Shown here in pieces: positions 57,620-64,000 of a stretch of 64,000 nucleotides of DNA. This stretch comes from Tenrec ecaudatus. Its lineage: Eukaryota > Chordata > Mammalia > Afrosoricida > Tenrecidae. Where the stretch lies: NCBI RefSeq assembly GCF_050624435.1, contig NC_134537.1, positions 122,129,586-122,193,585 of the forward strand. The letters are read 5' to 3'. The notes below the pieces were generated by a model. The model saw only the letters and a list, made by a program, of their open reading frames with translations. It did not search any database and was not told the origin of the DNA. Both the position numbers and the translations under genes were made by a program. Within the stretch, counting starts at the first letter, position 1, and every line of letters begins with the position of its first letter.

Positions 57620-58022
57620 CCCACAAAATCAATCTCACTGCCTTTGGGTTGATTATGATTCATACCAACTCTCTACAGGATGGAGTAGAGCTGCCCCCAT
57701 GGGTTTCTAAGACTGTGCAGTGGTTTTCAATCTTCCTAATGCCGCGACCCTGTCATACAGTTCCTCATGTTGTGGTGACCCCCCAAACTATAAAATTATT
57801 TTTGTTGCTACTTCATAACTGTAATTTTGCTACTGTTGTGAATCGGGTGACCCCTGTGAAAGGTTCATTTGACATACCCCACTCCCCTTCCCCCCACAGG
57901 TTGAGAACCGCTGCTTTACAGGGTTAGAAAACCCCATCCTTAGCCAGTGGAACAGCTGGTGACTTCAAACCATTGACATTGAGGTTAGCAGCCCAATTCT
58001 TAAACACTGCACCACCAGGCCT
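57620..58022 (-). repeat. AfroSINE-type SINE, split by SPIN
   Basis: Left part: 'aatctcactgcctttgggtt', 'caggatggagtagagctgcc', 'gggtttctaagactg'. Right part: 'ctttacagggttagaaaacc', 'gcccaattcttaaacactgc', 'accaccaggc'. The two halves are continuous once the 196-bp DNA transposon is removed. Confidence 0.9.
57718..57913. mobile_element. SPIN non-autonomous hAT transposon, 196 bp
   Basis: Termini 'cagtggttttcaatcttcct' and 'acaggttgagaaccgctg' are inverted repeats of the SPIN type. Internal 'gcgaccctgtcatacagttc', 'ctcatgttgtggtgacc' and 'gctacttcataactgtaatt' match the SPIN_NA sequence I recall. The middle of the element is deleted, and no transposase is encoded. Flanking ctgtgcag and ctttacag agree at 6 of 8 positions and may be the target duplication. 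SPIN is known for horizontal transfer among tetrapods. Confidence 0.93.
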
Positions 58023-58029
58023 CATCAGG

Positions 58030-59005
58030 GGAGAGAATTCCTATAAAAACTTACAGAATAAAAGAAATTAACTCTTGACTATTGAGTTTCAAAGCCTAGG
58101 TCCTAAAGCAAATAATGTAGAAGAATGTTTGCTAATCTGATTTCCAAGTCTTGCTCATCCAAACCTGACTGAGAAGAAGAAAGATATTTTCTGAGAGAGG
58201 TGCAAGTAGGATTCTGGATCGCCTGGCCTCTGAGAACAACACAGGCAAGCTGTGCTTTTCTTCCCAGGTGCAGCCCGAGGAAGCAAGCTGACAGAGGTCC
58301 ACAGCAGCAGCACGGATTAAGAGCACTAAGCAGCCTTTCGGTGTTTCTCATGGCGACAGAACGATTTGGAAAGTTAACTAAATTATTTCACACCTTCAAA
58401 GTGAATTCAGAATTAGCTTAAATAGAGTTGTGCAAAGAGATCTTATAGTCTAATCAGGTTCATAGTAAGACCTAGTTAAATCAAATCAAGTCAGCCTACT
58501 CCAATGAGAAGAGACCACAGTAAAATGAGGAATATCTTAGGAGACACTATATGACAAGATGCTTAAAATAAAAAAAGATGGAAACCAAGAATACTGAGGA
58601 TCAAGGCCTACTGTCACACTGTGTAAGTCCACTGGAACTTAGATATAACCCTAGGGCAAGAAGTCAGAACAAAATCAAATTAACAAAGAAATTTTTCTTG
58701 GATGGTATTTCCCATGAATTACTTTATATTACCTTAATCTGTAAATGTATTGAGACTGCTAGATTCAAGTCAATATGCAGAGTTTAATTGGACTTTCATA
58801 TGTCAGTCACATAAAACTGGAACATAAACATTTTAGTTTATAATGCATACAAAGCCAAAAGGAATAAGTATAATAAAAGATGTTCAAGAATTTTTTGCAC
58901 CAACAAATAAATGAAAACCTAAATAAAGTTAATAATTTAATAATAAAGGGATGGGAAGAAATCGGTCACCAAATTGGAGAGGTGACTATAAAGTATTAAA
59001 ATGAA
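58030..59005. other. unrecognised sequence
   Basis: No gene recognised. 58850-59000 is A-rich and may be old L1. Confidence 0.4.
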
Positions 59006-59009
59006 AATC

Positions 59010-59399
59010 CTGACTTGAATGGTTGAAATCTTGTCAGTTGATTCCCCCCTCTGATGCACATTCGGCCCGATAGGATTTTCAACATTTGCTGTATTTTTGT
59101 TTGTTTTTCATATTGGGGTTTAACTCAGTGTATGTTGTCAGTGGGGGGGTGACTCTCTTGAATTTTTAAAATATGTTGTTCAGTATATGAAACCCAGGAT
59201 TCATGAACCTACAGGGATCGCAAGTAGCATAAGGATTTCTGACGGGTCCAGGGGAGGTGGTGGTTGGGGAATAAAAGGGAGCTGATGTCAAGGAGTTCAA
59301 GAAGGAAATGAATGTTTTGAAATGCTGCTTGATGTGATTGAACTATGGGATAATTTGATATTGGTATTAATTCCCAATAAAATAGTTTTGGGAAAAATT
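59010..59399 (+). mobile_element. L1 3' end, second type
   Basis: Shares the terminal block of 7640-7912: 'tttttcatattggggtttaa', 'agtatatgaaacccaggatt', 'gagctgatgtcaaggagttc'. It continues to the true end, 'ttaattcccaataaaatagt'. It follows directly on unrecognised A-rich sequence and is joined to old L1 ORF2. Confidence 0.75.
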
Positions 59400-59745
59400 A
59401 ATATTTCAAATTCATGGATAGGAAGGCTCATATTCTTAAAATGTCAATTACTTCCAAAAATGTATAGAAATTAAATTAAATCTTTGACATGATTTTGTGG
59501 GAATCAATAGATTCTAAAATTTATATAGAAGTGCGAAGGACGTAGAAGAGTCAAAATCATCACAATAAACAAGAAAGTCAAAGTCAATGGCCTTTTATTA
59601 CCAAATTTCAAAACTTTTTATAAATTTTCTGTGATTAACAAAAATTATATTGATGCAAAGCTAGGGAAAAGAACCACTAAAACAGGATAGAACGTTTAGA
59701 AATACAGCCCAACTATTTTTAATAACTTAATTAACAACAAAAGTA
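59400..59745 (+). mobile_element. old L1 ORF2 remnant
   Basis: 'tcatggataggaaggctcat', 'gtcaattacttccaaaaatg', 'tggccttttattaccaaatt' are typical of old L1 ORF2 downstream of the RT. No open frame. Confidence 0.7.
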
Positions 59746-59789
59746 CAATTCAATTCAATTGTCTCTCTAATAAATAGTAGAGAAGGCTG

Positions 59790-59945
59790 GTGAGCGTGAG
59801 AAAGCCTCAACAAGGTAATATTGGCACTGTGGCTGCAATAAACGGCTCTAGCACAGCGGTGACTTGGTGGATAGCTCAGGACTTTCTTGTTCTGTGTACA
59901 TGGAATCACTCTTGGGACAGACGCAGCATCACCTACTCACAACAA
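59790..59945 (+). mobile_element. RTE-clade LINE, 3' terminus
   Basis: 'ggcactgtggctgcaataaa', 'cggctctagcacagcggtga', 'ttgttctgtgtacatggaat' then a 'cacaacaaaa' tail. Highly diverged. Confidence 0.6.
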
Positions 59946-60164
59946 AATATGGACGCATATTGTTTAAGTTAATTTAAAAAATACATTCACTAAAAGAAAA
60001 AAGTGTGATGGTAGCTATAGGTTTGTGATGACAACCAGCGTGTAAATAGCCAAATTTGTCTTAGAAAGAGAAAAGATTTAATAACATCTACTTATGAAAT
60101 TCTATTCCTTAAGGAATCTATTAGCACAAATGATAATACATGGACTACAGTAAATGTCAATGGT

Positions 60165-60290
60165 TGTAACAGGTGAAAACAGTCAAAATGTCCATCAAGA
60201 AAACATATAACTCAATCATGCCGTACTCATGCAATGGATATTGCACAGGTGCGAAATAGCAAGCAGCTACTGTGTACAAAACCATGAACA
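60165..60290 (+). mobile_element. old L1 fragment
   Basis: 'gtcaaaatgtccatcaagaa' and 'actcatgcaatggatattgc' resemble the ORF2 C-terminal end of old L1. The unassigned sequence from 59945 to 60165 may belong to it. Confidence 0.5.
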
Positions 60291-60392
60291 AATTAAATAA
60301 ATGGCAATGGAGGGCCATCTGACCCTTTTTGGCTTCTCTATTGCCATGAGGTAAGGGTCAGACAGCCACAGTGGTCTTCCGTTATACCTAGT

Positions 60393-60527
60393 CTTTTAAA
60401 AAATCATCTTATCGGGGGTTCGTCCAACTCTTATCACAATCCATCCATCCATCCATCCATTGTGTGGAGCACATTTGTGCATGTGTTGCCCTCATCATTC
60501 TCAGAATGTTTGCTTTCTACTTGAGCT
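60393..60527 (-). mobile_element. L1 3' end, 135 bp, with short (ATCC)n
   Basis: 'aatcatcttatcgggggttc', 'cacaatccatccatccatcc', 'gttgccctcatcattctcag'. The ATCC run near 60442-60462 is an expansion of the 'ccatacatac' segment of the normal L1 end. Confidence 0.85.
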
Positions 60528-60532
60528 ATCCG

Positions 60533-61112
60533 TGTTGGCTCAGTAGTTCATTACAATGTCCACACAGAACTCAGACACAATACTCGCAACGAAGGGGATT
60601 TATTAGGGAATTTAATAGGTTACCACAAGTCAGAATCAGCAAAAAGTAAAGATATGCTCATTGGTCTTCTCAGCCAGCAGCCAAGCCTCTCTGGTTCTCA
60701 GCCTGTCAGCTCGTGGTGGTGAAGCTCTTAAGTCTTTCGGTCTTTAGTCTCCAGTTCCTAGCCTTTCAGCCATGTGGCTCTTGGCCTTTGCCGCAATGGG
60801 TCAGGAAACCAGCCTGCCCATCACTGTCTCATAGTTCCGCAGTCTTGAGCCAGATAAGAAGCGGACAGCCTGTAGTCTCAGTGCCTATCCTTTGAGACTC
60901 TGCCACAGTCAGTGTGGTGCATCTGGTTTCGGCTGCCTCCACCACTTCAGATGGAGATCTGGAACGTGCTCTTCCAAAGTCCTCGGGGTTTGGCTCCTCT
61001 GTACTGCCGCTTCCAAAGATGGCTCATCATTATACCCACCTCCCAGGGTAGGGGGTGGGGGTCTTGATGTGCAAAGGCAGCCTGGCCAATCCCCTCAGTT
61101 AGTGTTACAAAT
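60533..61112 (-). mobile_element. probable endogenous retroviral LTR
   Basis: On the minus strand: start 'tgtaacactaactgagggga', a TATA-like 'gggtataatgatgag' at about 61030, and a polyadenylation-type end 'cctaataaatccccttcgtt' with 'gcgagtattgtgtctgag', finishing 'tgagccaaca'. TG...CA ends and a promoter-to-R-U5 order support an LTR. The class was not determined, no target duplication was confirmed, and no viral gene is present. Confidence 0.6.
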
Positions 61113-61135
61113 GTGCTGTTTGCACAGCTCTACCC

Positions 61136-61725
61136 AGTGGTGGGATTCAAATAACTCAACAGCTGGTTCATTGTCCTAGTGACCATTTTAAGTATGTCTC
61201 TTTCCATTTGTCTTGGAAAGAGAATGAAAAGCCAACATATTGAAACGTAGTTTATTATTTCATAGTTAATTAATCCTTAGATAAGAACAATGAAAGAGGT
61301 ACACAAAGCTAAATTGTGTTATAAGGAAGAGTTTTCAAATATTAATAAAATATTAAATAATACCCGATGTGAACAATAAACTGTTATTTAAGCTATTTCA
61401 ATATTCCTTCCTTTTTTTAAAACATTTAATATTGCTTCTTGACTGACATCCCCACTTGGAATCTTCTTCACTTTTTCCCGAGCACCACAGGCTGTGTGAT
61501 TTATCCTCAGTCATCTTTTCACTACAGGAGTAGGATCCTATTACAGTCAGTGTGTTTGATATATTAGAAACAGTTTAGGCAGCTTCTCTTGTCTGAACAT
61601 ATTATGTTCGTCTTTGAAAAATGCCTTTCCATCCCTGCCGGACATACAAATATTGGTCTGACAATATTTTTAACTCCAAATATTTTCACTAATTGTATAA
61701 TTCACTCATAAGATCGTGGGAATTG
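61136..61725 (-). mobile_element. hAT transposon fossil with transposase C-terminal remnant
   Basis: The edge 'cagtggtgggattcaaataa' followed by 'ctggttcattgtcctagtga' resembles a hAT terminus I recall from other tetrapods. On the minus strand, 61612-61641 reads 'PAGMERHFSK', followed by 'TNIICSDKRS'. This resembles the hAT C-terminal dimerisation signature (PA..ER.FS..G......R). No intact ORF; the far terminus was not found. Confidence 0.5.
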
Positions 61726-61729
61726 AGGG

Positions 61730-62225
61730 CATAACAAAGCTTCAATTAATGACAGTATGCCACCCTCTGGTTCTTTTTCTCTTTCTATGTTTATTTACTG
61801 AAATAACAAATGCAAGGGAATAAAATGTCGCATTTCATCAAAAGTATATTGAGTTTTATTAAATGAATAAATGAGTATTACATAGTCCGTTTAGCTTTTT
61901 ATCCCTAAGGACCGAATGAACACTTCTATGGATACGTAGAATACACGGTTGCACAGATGAGCATTAAAGGTGGAAGGGACGTTAATTTGTGACTTAAGTC
62001 ATTGAGTGGCTGACTAGTTGCCCACCTTAGAGAGAACCCTGATTACAAGTGCTATGGGTCCTCCAAACTCAATAAAAATTAGCTATCAGTTCTGCTACAC
62101 CAGTGTGAACCTGTATGAACCAGGTGAAACCTACCACTGGCCCCATTCAATCATTTGGGGAGAGTTACAGAGACTTGGATACAAGATCCATAGTAGGAAA
62201 TGTCACTCTACCACACAATTTTTAT
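61730..62225. other. unrecognised sequence
   Basis: May include more of the hAT fossil on its left side. A 69-codon open frame at 62018-62227 has no motif. Confidence 0.4.
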
Positions 62226-62394
62226 GAATAATGTTACGTGAAAGTAGCAATACTTTGATCTCTTGACTGTTTCTTCCATGAGTGCTAATTGTGCATCCAA
62301 GCAAAAATCAACTCCCATCTTTTCTCCATTTATCATGAGCTACTGGTTCTCACATGAGAATTTTATTTTCTTGTCATATGATTATAAAAAGATA

Positions 62395-62530
62395 AACACC
62401 TACTATCATCAATTTAATTTGTACCCATAGTGACCCTATCGAACAGAGAAGAATTAACCCTTAAAGGTGGTTTTCCAAGGCTGAAATGCATCACAAAACC
62501 AGACTGCCACATTGTTTAGAATGCTTTCTT
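62395..62530 (-). repeat. AfroSINE-type SINE, partial
   Basis: 'catagtgaccctatcgaaca', 'ttccaaggctgaaatgcatc', 'aaaccagactgccacattg'. Antisense; the tRNA-like head is lost. Confidence 0.75.
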
Positions 62531-62717
62531 TCCCCCCAGAAAGTCATGTGATAATTATGAATAAAAGTAATACATAATTATTCTGTAATTAATGGTTGGT
62601 CAAGAGGATTTTATTTTCCATTGTAATCCATACTGAAGGCTACAATCTTTTATCCTCATCCGTAAGTGCTTCAAGCTGTCTTCACTTTCAACCACCAAGG
62701 CTATGTCATCTGCATGT

Positions 62718-62862
62718 CTAACAGAACCACCACCACCACCACACAAAACAGCTCACAGCGACCCTAGAGGACAGGTAAGACTTCCCCTGTGGGTTCCTGA
62801 GACAGTCTTCAGGGGGATCGAAAGTCTCATCTTAACCCTGTGGAGCAGCTGCAGCCCAATGC
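62718..62862 (-). repeat. AfroSINE-type SINE, partial
   Basis: 'cagctcacagcgaccctaga', 'ggacaggtaagacttcccct', 'cctgagacagtcttcagggg'. Antisense. It ends just before RTE sequence resumes at 'ccttcctccagccttgatgc'. Confidence 0.75.
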
Positions 62863-62876
62863 CTTCCTCCAGCCTT

Positions 62877-63602
62877 GATGCCACATTCCCCATCCTAGAT
62901 GCCACATTCCCTATCCTAGATGCCACATTCCCCATCCTAGATGCCACATTCCCTATCCTAGGTGCCACATTCCCTATCCTAGAGCCCATATTCCCTATCC
63001 TAGAGCCCACATTCCCTATCCGAGAGCCCACATTCCCCATCCTAGATGCCACATTCCCTATCCTAGATGGCACATTCCCCATCCTAGATGCCACACTCCC
63101 TATCCTAGATGCCATATTCCCCATCCTAGATGCCACATTCCCCATCCTAGATGCCACATTCCCTATCCTAGGTGCCACATTCCCTATCCTAGATGCCACA
63201 TTCCCTATCCTAGAGCCCACATTCCCTATCCTAGAGCCCACATTCCCTATCCTAGATGCCACATTCCCTATCCTAGAGCCCACCTTCCCTATTCTAGAGC
63301 CCACATTCCCTATCCTAGAGCCCACATTCCCTAACCTAGATGCCACATTCCCTATCCTAGAGCCCACATTCCCTATCCTAGAGCCCACATTCCCTATCCT
63401 AGAGCCCACATTCCCTATCCTAGAGCCCACATTCCCTATCCTAGAGCCCACATTCCCTATCCTAGAGCCCACATTCCCTATCCTAGAGCCCACATTCCCT
63501 ATCCTAGAGCCCACATTCCCTATCCTAGATGCCACATTCCCTATCCTAGAGCCCACATTCCCTATCCTAGAGCCCACATTCCCCATCCTAAAGCCTACAT
63601 TC
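62877..63602. repeat. 21-bp minisatellite, 34 exact-length units, open on both strands
   Basis: Starting at 62877, 34 consecutive 21-bp units run without a single indel to 63590, followed by a partial unit. Two main variants exist: gatgccacattccctatccta (DATFPIL in the plus frame) and gagcccacattccctatccta (EPTFPIL). The gat type dominates the left half and the gag type the right, including eight gag units in a row at 63360-63527. Because 21 is divisible by 3 and the unit lacks stops, one plus frame (328 codons, 62703-63689) and one minus frame (277 codons, 62753-63586) stay open. The unit derives from RTE sequence. I do not call either frame a gene. Confidence 0.95.
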
Positions 63603-64000
63603 TCGGATTATCTGCTCAGCGTTCAGATTGAACAAATAAGGGGCAAAGAAACAACCTGGCAAACACATCTCCTGATTTTAAACCAATAGTATCCCCTAGG
63701 TATGTTAGAACAACTGCCTCTTGGTTTGTATGCAGGTTCCACATGAAATGTTCCATTACACAATTAGGGATTTGGGAATTTCTATTCTTTGAAATGTTAC
63801 CCATAGTTTGTTATGATCCACCCAGTTGAATACCTTGGCATAATCATAAAATACAAGGAAATGACTTTTTGGTATTCTCTGCTTTCAGCTAAGATCCATC
63901 TGACATCAACAATGACATACCTTGTTCCACATCCTCTTCTGAACCTGGTTTACATTTCTTGTAGCTCCCTGTTTTAACGTATCTTCAGCAGATTTTTACT

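Larger units (their letters stand above)
62230..64000 (-). mobile_element. RTE-clade LINE, antisense, heavily interrupted
   Basis: 'ttgatctcttgactgtttct' (62258), 'ttgtaatccatactgaaggc' (62620), 'gctatgtcatctgcatgtct' (62700; the complement covers the YADD region), 'gattatctgctcagcgttca' (63606), 'tagtttgttatgatccaccc' (63803) and 'catcctcttctgaacctggt' (63930) follow RTE antisense order through the RT to the window edge. It is interrupted by two SINEs (62395-62530, 62718-62862) and by an expansion of its own sequence at 62877-63602. Confidence 0.88.

Noticed and set aside
62877-63602. CRISPR-like array
   Set aside because: Units are directly contiguous with no spacers, and the genome is mammalian.
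62703-63689. The longest open frame of the window as a real gene
   Set aside because: It is a consequence of a stop-free 21-bp tandem unit inside an antisense RTE and SINE. The opposite strand is equally open, and there is no start or domain context.

Overview
This window is mammalian nuclear DNA. It contains no intact protein-coding gene that I can support. It is a repeat-dense intergenic or intronic stretch of an afrotherian genome, most likely a tenrec. Three signals support this. (1) tRNA-derived AfroSINE-type SINEs occur throughout in both orientations, together with many fragments of an RTE-clade LINE, as expected in Afrotheria. (2) A young L1 lineage with a very long, peculiar 3' UTR is present in over a dozen copies. 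(3) A SPIN-type hAT element lies at 57718-57913; from memory, tenrec is the reported afrotherian host of SPIN. The species call is inference and needs a database search.

Layout. 1-5800: L1 3' ends in both orientations, AfroSINEs, a 488-bp diverged tandem duplication and an old L1. 5800-9100: an unrecognised G+C-richer stretch, a second type of L1 3' UTR, and a processed pseudogene of SQSTM1 (p62) on the minus strand. 9100-15800: RTE and old L1 pieces, a short retrotransposed mRNA 3' end with target-site duplication, and ERVL-like LTR material with a leucine-tRNA-type primer site. 15800-22600: heavily nested L1, RTE and LTR insertions. 22600-26200: a GATA microsatellite, a split old L1 and a processed pseudogene of SNRPB2. 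26738-30362: the longest L1, minus strand, 5'-truncated, with an ORF2 C-terminal remnant and a 3' UTR of about 2.3 kb. 30400-44400: mostly unrecognised sequence with SINEs, RTE inverted pairs, two ERVL-like solo LTRs with exact 5-bp duplications, and a separate LTR near 44 kb. 44400-58100: a non-autonomous hAT, RTE copies (one with a clear 5' inversion), an MLT1-like LTR, an L1 with an 18-bp target duplication, and SPIN nested in an AfroSINE. 58100-64000: old L1, a minus-strand LTR, a hAT fossil, and an RTE copy in which 21 bp of reverse-transcriptase-coding sequence has expanded into 34 exact-length tandem units.

There is no operon-like or cooperative gene system. What works together here is the retrotransposition machinery: L1 supplied the retrocopies, and RTE shares its tail with the SINEs and probably mobilised them. 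The hAT elements came from DNA transposition. The most unusual item is the RTE-derived 21-bp minisatellite, which is open in one frame on each strand. Element boundaries are by eye, usually good to about 10-30 bp unless a target-site duplication is stated. Family names come from recalled consensus sequences, not from a search.
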